DNA of 64,000 bases, taken from JAAYRQ01 sp035647815. GTDB lineage: Bacteria; Bacillota; Syntrophomonadia; Syntrophomonadales; Syntrophomonadaceae. The translations under genes and the position numbers were made by a program. The notes below the pieces were generated by a model. It did no database searches. It saw only the letters and a program-made list of their open reading frames with translations, and was not told the DNA's origin. Shown here piece by piece: positions 8,371 to 17,215 of the stretch (the stretch's first letter is position 1; every line of letters begins with the position of its first letter). The DNA is taken from positions 94,414 to 158,413 of the forward strand of contig DASRMR010000028.1 in NCBI GenBank assembly GCA_035647815.1. The letters are read 5' to 3'.

Positions 8371-8812
8371 TTAAGTTATCACTCCCATCTATAAAAAAAA
8401 GATATATTAACAAACCAATACTCCCACACACGATTCCTATATCTGCAATATTGAAAACCGGCCACCATCCTATACTCAAAAAATCAATAACACTACCATA
8501 AAGCAACCTATCTATAAGATTTCCAACTGTTCCACCTACTATAAATCCCGAAAAATATTGCACATAAAATATAGGAGTATATGTATAATTATAAAAGCTT
8601 AAAAAACCTATAACTATAAAAGCTATTATTATAAAAAACCATGATTTACCCTGTAGTATCCCAAATGCTGCCCCAGCATTCTGAACATATGTTAAACTAA
8701 ATATCCCATCGATTAAGCTTATACTTTGACCTACTTCAAAATTATTTATAATCCAAAACTTACTTACTTGATCTAGGGAAAGTATAATTAAAAAGCTTAT
8801 AATAAATCTCAA
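8360..8812 (-). CDS. lspA: Lipoprotein signal peptidase (SPase II)
   Basis: LspA is the membrane aspartyl protease that removes signal peptides from prolipoproteins after lipidation. The 150-residue protein has four hydrophobic segments. The catalytic Asp motifs are GNLIDRLLYGSVIDFL and VFNIADIGI, and NAGAAFG is the conserved third block. The start is a TTG at 8812, with GGGAGG about nine bases upstream. At least two candidate substrates lie in this window: the OpuAC-like protein (50752-51654) and the PrsA-like protein (60544-61497). Confidence 0.95.
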   Translation of the reverse strand: MRFIISFLIILSLDQVSKFWIINNFEVGQSISLIDGIFSLTYVQNAGAAFGILQGKSWFFIIIAFIVIGFLSFYNYTYTPIFYVQYFSGFIVGGTVGNLIDRLLYGSVIDFLSIGWWPVFNIADIGIVCGSIGLLIYLFFIDGSDNLNAH

Positions 8813-8934
8813 TTAAATTTTCCTCCCATAATAATGTATAGCTACTCAAAATTCATCTTATTTTAACCTAATTCAAAAAGCAAGCTATCTAAACCGAACC
8901 TTTTGTATTTTATGGCTTACATTATCAATAATTG

Positions 8935-8966
8935 TTTCTTATCTTTAGCTAAAACTAGATAAGAAA
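8935..8966. repeat. Inverted repeat upstream of the small membrane protein gene
   Basis: TTTCTTATCT and AGATAAGAAA form a perfect 10-bp inverted repeat with a 12-base loop. It sits between lspA and the plus-strand gene at 9002, about 35 bases before that start. It has no T-run on either side that would make it a convincing terminator. It could be an operator or a leader hairpin. Confidence 0.45.
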
Positions 8967-9001
8967 TATATAAACACTATTATTTCTTTAAGGAGAAAAA
9001 A

Positions 9002-9178
9002 TTGAAAAACAGAATAATTTTGATGGCTATGGGTATGTCTTTAATCATTTTGACTCTTAAGACTATCGCATTTTGGTTTGTTATCGGATTAATTGGAGTT
9101 GGGGCAGGATTTGCCATGCCGATAGAAGGAAAAGAAATCTTTACTGATGACCTACTTCCCGAAAATAACTCTAACTAA
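9002..9178 (+). CDS. Small membrane protein, 58 residues, unknown
   Basis: This short gene begins with TTG at 9002, preceded by AAGGAG with six bases of spacing. The product starts MKNRIILMAMGMSLI and continues with a hydrophobic stretch of about 35 residues rich in Ile, Leu, Phe and Gly (FWFVIGLIGVGAGFAMP). It ends in an acidic polar tail (EIFTDDLLPENNSN). It would form one long or two short membrane helices. It is the only plus-strand gene in this part of the window and converges on the terpene cyclase-like gene, seven bases apart. I do not recognise a family; the ribosome binding site and clean stop are the main support. Confidence 0.5.
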   Translation: MKNRIILMAMGMSLIILTLKTIAFWFVIGLIGVGAGFAMPIEGKEIFTDDLLPENNSN

Positions 9179-9185
9179 ATAAAAA

Positions 9186-10271
9186 TTATATGAATCTTCT
9201 AACTAGCTTGCATAAACGGTAAATATTCTTGGTATTACCTCCCATATCATTAAGTAAGTCTAGTTTTATTTGATCTAGTCCATTCTTTTTCACTTTTTCA
9301 TCAGACAAGTACATAGCTAAAAGACCTTGCACAACAGTAAGATGAAAATTCTCTGGGGGTAAATCTTTAGCATAGGCTTTAGCATTTCTGCCAAAAAGCT
9401 TTAATCTATCAGTCATTTCTTCATTATCTTTATAATAAAAGGTGAAATTTAAGTCACCACCCTCGATATCTTCCTCTTGATCAATTAAATAGTCTAACAA
9501 GATATGTAGACCACAAATCCATGGAAAATATGTAGTCACACAGTTTTCTACTGCAGAATATTGTAAATCCTTTTTGCTAGCTAGTTTAAATAATGCGAAA
9601 ATCCCTAATGTTGATCCAGTAGCAGCAGCATATTCTTGCCACTTTAAGCTAGGCAGTTCTTGACCCTTATGATTAGCCCATTCAATTAAAACTGCTTCCC
9701 TCTTATCCCAATCTAAATGTTTCTTAACTTGTAGATTAATATAAAGCTCAGTTAGAGCTAGAATTTCTTCCTGAACAATATAGTATGATGGTAGTTTTTC
9801 CACTACTTCTCTACATTCATCAACTAATGTAGATAAATAACTAGAATCATTACCATATATATAATCACTATAATAGTTTGAACATCTAGTATTAGGGGTT
9901 AAGGCATCAATTAAAGATTGATGCAGAGTAATAAATGCTTTTTCTTCTGTTACACCTGCTCTGTCACATAAATTATCCAGATAATCACATATAGTTTGAT
10001 AAGCGACTATTAAAGCAATTAAATCCTTTTGATAAATATTGTTTACAGCATAAACAGAACCACCTTGGCAATGAAAGGCCTTGGCATCTAGACTAGCAAG
10101 TGCTTGTACCCTTAATACCTCATTTTCTATTTTACTAGCTATATTTGTCCAATACTTTAATTTTCGGTTAACTAGTGGTATGACTCTAAAAACATAATTA
10201 GATAAAATCTTTAATTGTCTATTATCAGTTTCTTTAATTGGGTCTTTTTCTAACTCAATAACTGTTGACAT
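9186..10271 (-). CDS. ytpB: DUF2600 / tetraprenyl-beta-curcumene synthase-like
   Basis: The protein resembles YtpB of Bacillus, which cyclises heptaprenyl (C35) diphosphate to tetraprenyl-beta-curcumene. Two acidic motifs typical of that family are seen: DYLDNLCDR at about residues 97-105 and DYLIDQEEDIEGGD at about residues 262-275. The conserved block ALASLDAKAFHCQGG lies before the first. The length of 361 residues fits the family. It overlaps the upstream polyprenyl synthase gene by 22 bases, so substrate supply and cyclisation are probably coupled. No squalene-hopene-type second cyclase is nearby, so the final terpenoid is unknown. Product specificity is inferred. Confidence 0.8.
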   Translation of the reverse strand: MSTVIELEKDPIKETDNRQLKILSNYVFRVIPLVNRKLKYWTNIASKIENEVLRVQALASLDAKAFHCQGGSVYAVNNIYQKDLIALIVAYQTICDYLDNLCDRAGVTEEKAFITLHQSLIDALTPNTRCSNYYSDYIYGNDSSYLSTLVDECREVVEKLPSYYIVQEEILALTELYINLQVKKHLDWDKREAVLIEWANHKGQELPSLKWQEYAAATGSTLGIFALFKLASKKDLQYSAVENCVTTYFPWICGLHILLDYLIDQEEDIEGGDLNFTFYYKDNEEMTDRLKLFGRNAKAYAKDLPPENFHLTVVQGLLAMYLSDEKVKKNGLDQIKLDLLNDMGGNTKNIYRLCKLVRRFI

Positions 10272-11275
10272 TCTAAATCCTCCGTAACCCTGTTTTTATT
10301 CAATTTTCTATAGTAATCATTAAATATATAAATGCTTAAATCCCTAAGCTGATTTTGTACCATCGATTCAGGTAATTCCGCAATTATATTTAAACCTGAT
10401 TGTAAGAAAACTCTAGCCCTACGTAAAGATTCAGTGATTGCATCAGTATCTTCTATCAACTTTATAACTTGGGGTAATGAGTCTAGGGTAATTCCATCTT
10501 GATCTAGAATACTCCTCAAAGAGATTCCCACCTCAAGATCTTTTAAGGCCATAATTACTGGTAAAGTAATATTACCTTGGATTAAGTCATTTCCGGTTGT
10601 TTTTCCTAATAAAGTTGCATCAGAAGTGAAATCTAGAATATCATCTATTAATTGAAAAGCATATCCAACACATAATCCATATTGTTCTAATATCGAAACT
10701 TCATAAGCAGACATGTTGCTTGCAAGTGCACCAACTTTACAACTAGATGCAAATAAACAGGCTGTTTTTTTATAAGTTTTATCATAATAATCTTCTTCAG
10801 AAATATTATAATCGTATAACATAGTAAGCTGTTTAATCTCACCTGAACACATTATTTGAATAGTTTCTGTAATGTTTTCTAAAATAAGTGGAAGGTTATG
10901 GCGATTAATGAGGTTGAAAGCAGTAGCAAAAAGATAGTCACCAGTTAATACACTGGTCTCATTACCCCACATACTATTAAGACTCTCTTTACCTCTTCTA
11001 GTATAAGAATGATCAATAATGTCATCATGGATAAGTGAAGCAAGATGGATTAACTCGACTGCTACTGCCACATCACGAACTACATCTTCATTATGCGCAT
11101 GTAATGATGCGGTAAGATGAACTAGTCTGGGACGTAACATTTTTCCATTAGTTTGCAAAAGATAGTTAATTACACTATTTATTTGAGGACTATCTGTTAA
11201 CAAGACTTGCCTCATGCGTTCTTGTATAGCTTGGGCGGGAAAAGAATAATGTTGAATCGTAGATTTTTCGCTCAT
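10250..11275 (-). CDS. Polyprenyl diphosphate synthase (trans-isoprenyl)
   Basis: This enzyme elongates allylic diphosphates with isopentenyl diphosphate. The first Asp-rich motif is in LIHDDIIDHSYTRRG and the second in QLIDDILDFTSD. A GDYLFATAF block lies between them. The length is 341 residues. Because the next gene encodes a DUF2600 cyclase-like protein and overlaps it, its product is probably a long-chain (perhaps C35) diphosphate for cyclisation rather than for quinone. A second complete synthase (39511-40479) lies beside the menaquinone genes. Chain length cannot be fixed from sequence by eye. Confidence 0.88.
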   Translation of the reverse strand: MSEKSTIQHYSFPAQAIQERMRQVLLTDSPQINSVINYLLQTNGKMLRPRLVHLTASLHAHNEDVVRDVAVAVELIHLASLIHDDIIDHSYTRRGKESLNSMWGNETSVLTGDYLFATAFNLINRHNLPLILENITETIQIMCSGEIKQLTMLYDYNISEEDYYDKTYKKTACLFASSCKVGALASNMSAYEVSILEQYGLCVGYAFQLIDDILDFTSDATLLGKTTGNDLIQGNITLPVIMALKDLEVGISLRSILDQDGITLDSLPQVIKLIEDTDAITESLRRARVFLQSGLNIIAELPESMVQNQLRDLSIYIFNDYYRKLNKNRVTEDLECQQLLS

Positions 11276-11342
11276 GGCACAACACTCCCTAATTTGTCAA
11301 TTACTGACTCTTATTGTGCCCACATAATTACAGAATATACCA

Positions 11343-12074
11343 TTAGGTTGATATTTGTTCATAAATCTGATCATATGCAAATTCTTCTAGGTCATCACTA
11401 AGGGTAATGACACTTTTTATATTTTTAGCTATAAACATCTTGTTAATAAAGAAGTCTGCTAATATTGGATTTCTAGGCAATATTGGCCCATGTAGGTAAG
11501 TTCCTATTAGATTATTATATTTAAGGCCTTCTGTATTGTCTTGGCCATTATTTCCATAACCCTTAACAACTGTAGCAAAAGGTTGGAGGTTTTGATCAGA
11601 AAAATAAGTTCGTCCCTTATGATTTTCAAAACCTATTATGTTTATAGTTTCTTTGTCTATAGTAGTGGTGGTAAGAATGTTCCCTATCAACCTGTCATCT
11701 TCAATTTCAGTATAAAAATCGAATAAATCTAATCCCGATTTCAAATTTCCGGCTGATGTTCCATATGATGTACCTAATAACTGGTATGCTGCAGAAACAA
11801 ACAAAATAGGTAAACCACTTTCGATAGATTTACTTAAAGCTTCTTTTTTATTAAATAAATCTTGGCATACAATGTCTTGTTCCCTTTCAGAGCCTCCACC
11901 CATAAACAACATATCAAACTGGCTAAAGTTAATATTGGTTTCAAGGTTATAGTTGATTATAGTAGCTTTATGCCCATACCATTCGATTCGTTTTTCTAGA
12001 CATATTAAGTTACCTCTATCTCCTTGCATATCCATTAACTCAGGATATAAATGGGCAATTAAGAATTCCGCCAT
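11343..12074 (-). CDS. gatD: GatD-like glutamine amidotransferase subunit, nucleophile replaced
   Basis: GatD normally supplies ammonia from glutamine to MurT, amidating D-Glu of lipid II to D-isoglutamine. The class I amidotransferase fold is recognisable: GGGSEREQ (residues 59-66), YQLLG, GFENHKGRTYF, GYGNNGQDNTEG and GTYLHGP with His195. The catalytic Cys is absent. Where the family has CGGYQ, this protein has SAAYQ, with Ser94 encoded by TCT at 11793-11795. The rest is well kept and the reading frame is intact. It lies 19 bases after murT, as in other Firmicutes. It may be inactive as a glutaminase, with MurT using free ammonia or GatD kept for structure. Confidence 0.88.
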   Translation of the reverse strand: MAEFLIAHLYPELMDMQGDRGNLICLEKRIEWYGHKATIINYNLETNINFSQFDMLFMGGGSEREQDIVCQDLFNKKEALSKSIESGLPILFVSAAYQLLGTSYGTSAGNLKSGLDLFDFYTEIEDDRLIGNILTTTTIDKETINIIGFENHKGRTYFSDQNLQPFATVVKGYGNNGQDNTEGLKYNNLIGTYLHGPILPRNPILADFFINKMFIAKNIKSVITLSDDLEEFAYDQIYEQIST

Positions 12075-12093
12075 TTAAACCACCTTATCTCTT

Positions 12094-13497
12094 TTATTCA
12101 TTTACTGATGGAACATTGTGCTTATCCATATCAACCATCGTTTTATCTTGATTTTGCATCTTAAGTAAAATCTTCCTACATTCGAACAAAGCAGTATATG
12201 TAGATAAAACATAGCTAGTATCGCTTTTCTCAGCGATAGTCTTTTGAATAGCATCATTCAAACTCGTAGCAATAATAATATTATCTTCATTAAAACCTGT
12301 GTATTTCACTCGTATAGCTATATCGCCACTGCGCTGTCCTGCACAAAGGAAATTATTTACTTTATAATCAGGATTAGCTATTTTCTCTAATTCAGCATCC
12401 CAAATCCATGATATATCTCGACCATCAGCAACATTATCATTTAAAACAAAAAGTATGTTTTTGTCGATTAAATTGTTCCCTAATGCTGACAAAGCCTGAT
12501 TAAGTCCCGTTGGGTTTTTAACTAAAATTAACACTAGCTGCTTAGAGTTTATGAAAAAATTCTCCATCCTCCCAGCACGAGGTTGATATTTTTTAATCGC
12601 TTCTATTATTGGTTTATCCCGTAGGCCAATTAATTTAGCTAGTGATACTGCAGCTAAAATATTATAAGCATTATAAAATCCTTGATAATAACTTTTAATA
12701 TGTATATCATTTACACAAAAACTAATCATGGGATCCATAATTAAATCATGACCCACAAAATTCGATGTTGGATTTTCATTTTGACAATTAGGACAACAAA
12801 ATTTACCTAGTTGAGCATAATGGTACCTGCGGAAAGTTAGTTTTTCCCCACAGAATACACAGTATTTACCTTCTAGGTTTTTAGAATTATCTTTGCTGTC
12901 ATAGTCTGTATCATTAAAGCCAAAATACCAGCAGTGCAAGCCTGTATCACGCTGGAAATGAGCAACTAAAGGATCATCCGCATTTAGAACTAATTCTATA
13001 TTAGTGTTTCTCACCGCATCTTTTATTAAATTAATAATATAATCTAATTCCCCATAGCGATCTAACTGATCCCTGAAAAAGTTAGTAATTAAAACAACCT
13101 TGGGAGTTATTTCTTTTAGTAACAATGGCACATTAGCTTCATCAGTTTCTAATAAAGCATAATGAAATATCTTTGTTCCCCAGAGATTTGTCTTAGCTAT
13201 AAAAGCAGTCGTTATTCCAGTAATCATATTTGCTCCGGCAGTATTATGCACTATGGAATAATTATGTTCTAGTAATATTTCTGCCATCATATTACTAGTA
13301 GTCGTTTTGCCATTTGTTCCAGTAATCACGATAATTTCCTCGGAAATATTTTGTCCAAGTAAGGTTAAAATGTTAGGACAAATTATCCTAGCTATTCTTC
13401 CCGGCAAAACTGTACCTTGGTTACCAGTGATTCTAGTCAACCAAATTAACATCTTTCCAATTAAAATCGCTATTATTAATCTAACTCTACCCACCAA
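12094..13497 (-). CDS. murT: MurT, lipid II isoglutaminyl synthase ligase subunit
   Basis: MurT is a Mur-ligase-like ATPase that, with GatD, amidates the D-Glu of lipid II. The P-loop is GTNGKTTT (residues 60-67). A four-cysteine zinc ribbon, CVFCGEK...CCPNC, lies at about residues 208-235, as in Staphylococcus MurT. The C-terminal DUF1727 domain contains ADGRDISWIWD, a conserved Asp-rich block of this family. The first codon is a TTG at 13497, but the GTG immediately after it has better spacing from the GGGAG site. MurT itself looks intact, in contrast to its partner. Confidence 0.93.
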   Translation of the reverse strand: MVGRVRLIIAILIGKMLIWLTRITGNQGTVLPGRIARIICPNILTLLGQNISEEIIVITGTNGKTTTSNMMAEILLEHNYSIVHNTAGANMITGITTAFIAKTNLWGTKIFHYALLETDEANVPLLLKEITPKVVLITNFFRDQLDRYGELDYIINLIKDAVRNTNIELVLNADDPLVAHFQRDTGLHCWYFGFNDTDYDSKDNSKNLEGKYCVFCGEKLTFRRYHYAQLGKFCCPNCQNENPTSNFVGHDLIMDPMISFCVNDIHIKSYYQGFYNAYNILAAVSLAKLIGLRDKPIIEAIKKYQPRAGRMENFFINSKQLVLILVKNPTGLNQALSALGNNLIDKNILFVLNDNVADGRDISWIWDAELEKIANPDYKVNNFLCAGQRSGDIAIRVKYTGFNEDNIIIATSLNDAIQKTIAEKSDTSYVLSTYTALFECRKILLKMQNQDKTMVDMDKHNVPSVNE

Positions 13498-13540
13498 CCT
13501 ACTCCCATCTAGGTATTTGAAGTTTTTTAAAATATGAATA

Positions 13541-13575
13541 AAAAAGACCTGTCATAACACAGGTCCCTTTTTGCT
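13541..13575 (-). terminator. Terminator after the GT4 gene
   Basis: Stem GACCTGT/ACAGGTC (13546-13565) with a six-base loop is followed on the minus strand by TTTTTTATT. It separates the glycosyltransferase transcript from murT-gatD. A shorter T-run (CTTTTT) on the plus side suggests partial bidirectional function. Confidence 0.8.
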
Positions 13576-13589
13576 TTAACAAATTACAT

Positions 13590-14786
13590 TTACGATCCGA
13601 ACCAGGAACCAAAATCAAATACACGACGTCTTGGCCTGTAAGTTTGATTATATAAGTGTTCATATAAGTCGTTTAAACTTTTAGTAGTATTAACAGCAGA
13701 AAGACTATTAGCCTTGATTAAGGCATTTTTCTTGCATTGTTCATAAAATTCCGAGTCGGAAAGTATTCTAATAACGGCATTTGAAAACTCTTCTTGATCA
13801 CAATTAGTCAATATACCATTCACTTCAGAATCAACCATATCTTCTACCCCAGAGGCTCTTACAGCGACGACTGGAAGACCTGCTGCCATTGCTTCGATTA
13901 ATACTAAGCCTTGGGTTTCAGTTACTGAGGAAAAAATAAATAAATCAGAGGAATAATATACTTGAACTAAAGTATCAAAAGGTAATACACCAGTGAAAAT
14001 CACTTCCGTCTCTAATGATAAGTTCTTGCTTTTAGCTAATTCTTTTAATTCGTGTTCTAGTGGCCCCTGTGCTGCTATAACTAGAGTAGTGTTAGGTAAA
14101 GTTTCTTTTACTCTAGCAAAAGCTTTAATTAAAAATTCTAGGTTTTTTTCTTTAGTTAGTCTTCCTACAAATAAAAGAATCTTGTTTTCTTCGGGTATTT
14201 TATAATTATCCCTTAACCAATCACCTTTTTTACCATTAAATTTATGTAAGGGAACTCCCGTAGGAATAATTGAAATGGGAGTTCTGATTTCATATCCCTG
14301 TAGTATTTCTTCCACCTCGGTTGATGGTGCTATTACATGATCACATTGATTACAAAAATTATTACTATATTTTATAGCTACTTCTTTAGCTAAATCTTGA
14401 GCTACAGGTACATAGTGTACATATTGATCATATAAAGTATGATAGGTGAAAACTATAGGTATATTTTGTCTTTTGGCATAATGTAAACCTACTCTTCCCA
14501 TAGTAAAAGGAGAATGAACATGAATAATATCTAAGTCTAACCTTTTTAATAACATATTCATACCCGGATAAACAGGAATAGCTAAGCTAAAATCCTTGTT
14601 TGTAGGAGAAGGTAAGGAATAGTATCTATGCACATTTTCTTCTATTTCATTATACTTGGGGTAATTAGGTGCAAAAATATATGTTTCATGCCCTAACTTA
14701 ATTAGTTCATCTTTAAATGTAGAAATTGAAGTCACTACACCACTAGTATAAGGTTTATAACTATCTGTAAATATTCCGATTCTCAA
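13590..14786 (-). CDS. GT4-family glycosyltransferase, probably glycolipid synthesis
   Basis: A retaining GT-B glycosyltransferase of 398 residues. The N terminus (MRIGIFTDSYKPYTSGVVTSI) with HVHSPFTMGRVGLHYAK and FTYHTLYDQYVHYVP closely follows the diacylglycerol alpha-glucosyltransferase group. The C-terminal nucleotide-sugar site is ETQGLVLIEAMAAGLPVVA, and FVGRLTKEKN marks the domain hinge. The start is a TTG at 14786, eight bases after AGGAGG. Membrane glycolipid synthesis is the likely role, inferred from similarity in the N-terminal half. Mannosyl or other acceptors are not excluded. Confidence 0.78.
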   Translation of the reverse strand: MRIGIFTDSYKPYTSGVVTSISTFKDELIKLGHETYIFAPNYPKYNEIEENVHRYYSLPSPTNKDFSLAIPVYPGMNMLLKRLDLDIIHVHSPFTMGRVGLHYAKRQNIPIVFTYHTLYDQYVHYVPVAQDLAKEVAIKYSNNFCNQCDHVIAPSTEVEEILQGYEIRTPISIIPTGVPLHKFNGKKGDWLRDNYKIPEENKILLFVGRLTKEKNLEFLIKAFARVKETLPNTTLVIAAQGPLEHELKELAKSKNLSLETEVIFTGVLPFDTLVQVYYSSDLFIFSSVTETQGLVLIEAMAAGLPVVAVRASGVEDMVDSEVNGILTNCDQEEFSNAVIRILSDSEFYEQCKKNALIKANSLSAVNTTKSLNDLYEHLYNQTYRPRRRVFDFGSWFGS

Positions 14787-14872
14787 TCATAGTACCTCCT
14801 AATTTAGTGCCTTTTTATTATTACTATAAACTCAAAAGTGCCATTTGACAAATCTGCACTGATAGGCTCTAC

Positions 14873-15322
14873 TCATTTATGTTCATAAAAATCATAACCT
14901 GCGATGGGGAAATTCTCACCTTTATCAAAACCTGAAGACATGGATAATACATCTTCTTCAGCTGGTCTAGTACTTTTGCCTGATAGTTTTCGGGCACATT
15001 CAATACATAAGGTAGTATTAACCACCCTATCTAATCTATTCGGGTCAATATTTTGACCACACCCCTCACAAACCCCATATAAACCTTGTTCATATCTTTT
15101 TAGAGCATCATCAATTTTTTCTTTCTCAAATTCTAGTGCTTCTAATAACCCTATATCTTTTTCCCTCTCATATACCTCACTTCCAATATCAGCTGGATGT
15201 TGATCATACAATGATAACTCAGCAGTAGTCTCCTTCATGGAGGTCATCAGTCTTGTGCGTCTTTCTTCGATTATTCCTTCAATTTCTCCCTTTTTAGAAA
15301 GTAATTTTTCTTTGTAATCCAC
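14873..15322 (-). CDS. yteA: DksA/TraR zinc-finger protein, YteA type
   Basis: A 149-residue protein with a helical, charged N-terminal half (YKEKLLSKKGEIEGIIEERR, DIGSEVYEREKDIGLLEALE) and a four-cysteine zinc finger, CEGCGQNID...CIECARK, at about residues 85-112. This arrangement matches YteA-type proteins of spore-forming Firmicutes. The acidic tip residues of DksA are not obvious, so a direct effect on RNA polymerase is unproven. It follows a DUF5665 gene by 21 bases. Confidence 0.8.
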   Translation of the reverse strand: MDYKEKLLSKKGEIEGIIEERRTRLMTSMKETTAELSLYDQHPADIGSEVYEREKDIGLLEALEFEKEKIDDALKRYEQGLYGVCEGCGQNIDPNRLDRVVNTTLCIECARKLSGKSTRPAEEDVLSMSSGFDKGENFPIAGYDFYEHK

Positions 15323-15343
15323 ACTTATACACCTCTTTACTAA

Positions 15344-15673
15344 TTAGTAACCCCCCACATTTAACTGCGACTGAACAATAGCTACTAAACTAGCAATAAA
15401 TTCTCCTAATATAGGCAAGTTGAGTAACATAAACTTTTGTAAAACATATATTACTACTGCAGCTAACAAAGTAAAACCTATAGCAGCTCCAAAGCCTCTT
15501 GCTAATCCGATTAAGAAATTAGTATATACTAGGCGACCAGGATTTTCTAGCATTTTTATATATTCCGCTAACCGCATTCTTTCCATGTTACTAGAAAGCT
15601 CCTCAACTTTCGTTGTAAGCCTTTCTATTACCTTATACATATTATCTTTTGGTATACTTGGCTTATATTTCAT
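15344..15673 (-). CDS. DUF5665-type small membrane protein
   Basis: A 109-residue protein with a predicted coiled-coil region at residues about 10-45 (VIERLTTKVEELSSNMERMRLAEYI). This is followed by NPGRLVYTNFLIGLARGFGAAIG and a hydrophobic helix (FTLLAAVVIYVLQKFM), then a second weaker hydrophobic segment. The layout matches the DUF5665 family of Clostridia and Bacilli, which has no known function. It is encoded directly before the YteA-like gene. Confidence 0.75.
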   Translation of the reverse strand: MKYKPSIPKDNMYKVIERLTTKVEELSSNMERMRLAEYIKMLENPGRLVYTNFLIGLARGFGAAIGFTLLAAVVIYVLQKFMLLNLPILGEFIASLVAIVQSQLNVGGY

Positions 15674-15820
15674 AAATCCCCTTCCAGTTACTTATTATTA
15701 TCCCTATAATAATAAGTAAAATACCTGCTTTAAGTTTAACAGGAGAAAATATGGTTTTTGTCAGTTAGATATATAAATATATGTAAGAGCTGATAGAAAC
15801 AGAGCAACAATCATATCTTG

Positions 15821-17188
15821 CTAATTATTAAGAGCATGTATTGGTGCAGGTATGCGACCACCTCTATTTATAAACTGTTCCGAAGAAAAACCGTTTAGCT
15901 TCATAACTGGTGCCCTACCTAATAGACCACCAAATTCAACCCAATCACCAACAACTTTACCTGGTGCTGGTATTATCCTAACTGCAGTAGTTTTGCGATT
16001 AATCATACCTATGGCAGCTTCATCAGCTATTATAGCAGCTATCGTGTCTGCATGTGTATCACCAGGGACAGCAATCATATCTAATCCGACTGAACAAACA
16101 CTAGTCATAGCCTCTAATTTATCAAAAGATAAAGCACCTTTCAAAACTGCATTAATCATACCTTCATCTTCACTAACCGGAATAAAAGCACCTGATAAAC
16201 CACCGACATATGAAGAAGCCATGGCACCACCTTTTTTAACCGCATCATTTAACATGGCTAATGCTGCAGTACTACCATGAGTACCTACTACTTCTAAACC
16301 CATAGCTTCTAAAATATCTGCTACACTATCACCTATAGCTGGGGTTGGTGCTAAAGAAAGGTCTACTATTCCAAATGGTACTCCTAACCTTTTAGATGCT
16401 ACCCTACCTACTAATTCGCCCGTTCTAGTTATCTTAAAAGCAGTGTTTTTAATAACATTAGATAAGCCACCCAAATCTAGCTGGGGATGTTTCCTTACTG
16501 CACTTAACACTACCCCGGGACCACTAATGCCAATGTTAATTGTTGATTCCGGTTCCCCAGGTCCATGAAAGGCTCCAGCCATAAATGGGTTGTCTTCAGC
16601 AGCATTACAAAAGACTACTAATTTAGCACAACCTAAACCATCTTTGTCAGCAGTAAGTTCGGCAGTCTTTTTAACTACTCTGCCCATTTGATAAACAGCA
16701 TCCATATTAATTCCAGCTTTAGTTGTTCCTACATTAACTGAAGAACATACCCTCTCGGTTCTAGCCAAGGTTTCAGGTATAGCAGCAATTAATGCCCTAT
16801 CACCTTTAGTCATCCCTTTATGTACAAGAGCAGAGAATCCACCAATAAAGTTGACTCCTATAGTTTCAGCAGCTTTATCTAAATATTGGCCGATAATCAC
16901 CATTTCATCTTGGTTCAAATCATTGGCCACCATAGAAATAGGCGATACAGACACCCTTTTGTTAACAATAGATATCCCATACTCTTTTTCTATGTTTTCA
17001 CCTACTTTTACTAAGTCACCCGCATATTGAACTATCTTTTCATAAATATTTTTACCGGCACTATCACCAGAACTACCATGGGAACCTAAAATATTAATTC
17101 CCATTGTAATCGTTCTAATATCGAGATTTTCAGATTCTAACATCTTAACCGTTTCTAAGATTTCATCTTTACTAATACTAAAAGGCAT
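15821..17188 (-). CDS. UPF0210 / PFL-family (DUF711) protein
   Basis: A 455-residue member of the UPF0210 family, recognised from its opening (DIRTITMGINILGSHGSSG), the glycine-rich blocks GFSALVHKGMTKGD and GPGEPESTINIGISGPGVV, and MASSYVGGLSGAFIPVSEDEG. The fold is related to glycyl-radical enzymes but there is no glycyl-radical motif, and the biochemical role is not established. In many genomes the gene is preceded by a small ACT-domain gene. No such gene is seen in the 300 bases upstream here. Confidence 0.88.
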   Translation of the reverse strand: MPFSISKDEILETVKMLESENLDIRTITMGINILGSHGSSGDSAGKNIYEKIVQYAGDLVKVGENIEKEYGISIVNKRVSVSPISMVANDLNQDEMVIIGQYLDKAAETIGVNFIGGFSALVHKGMTKGDRALIAAIPETLARTERVCSSVNVGTTKAGINMDAVYQMGRVVKKTAELTADKDGLGCAKLVVFCNAAEDNPFMAGAFHGPGEPESTINIGISGPGVVLSAVRKHPQLDLGGLSNVIKNTAFKITRTGELVGRVASKRLGVPFGIVDLSLAPTPAIGDSVADILEAMGLEVVGTHGSTAALAMLNDAVKKGGAMASSYVGGLSGAFIPVSEDEGMINAVLKGALSFDKLEAMTSVCSVGLDMIAVPGDTHADTIAAIIADEAAIGMINRKTTAVRIIPAPGKVVGDWVEFGGLLGRAPVMKLNGFSSEQFINRGGRIPAPIHALNN

Positions 17189-17215
17189 AATACCACCCCC
17201 CTTATTTCAAAATTG

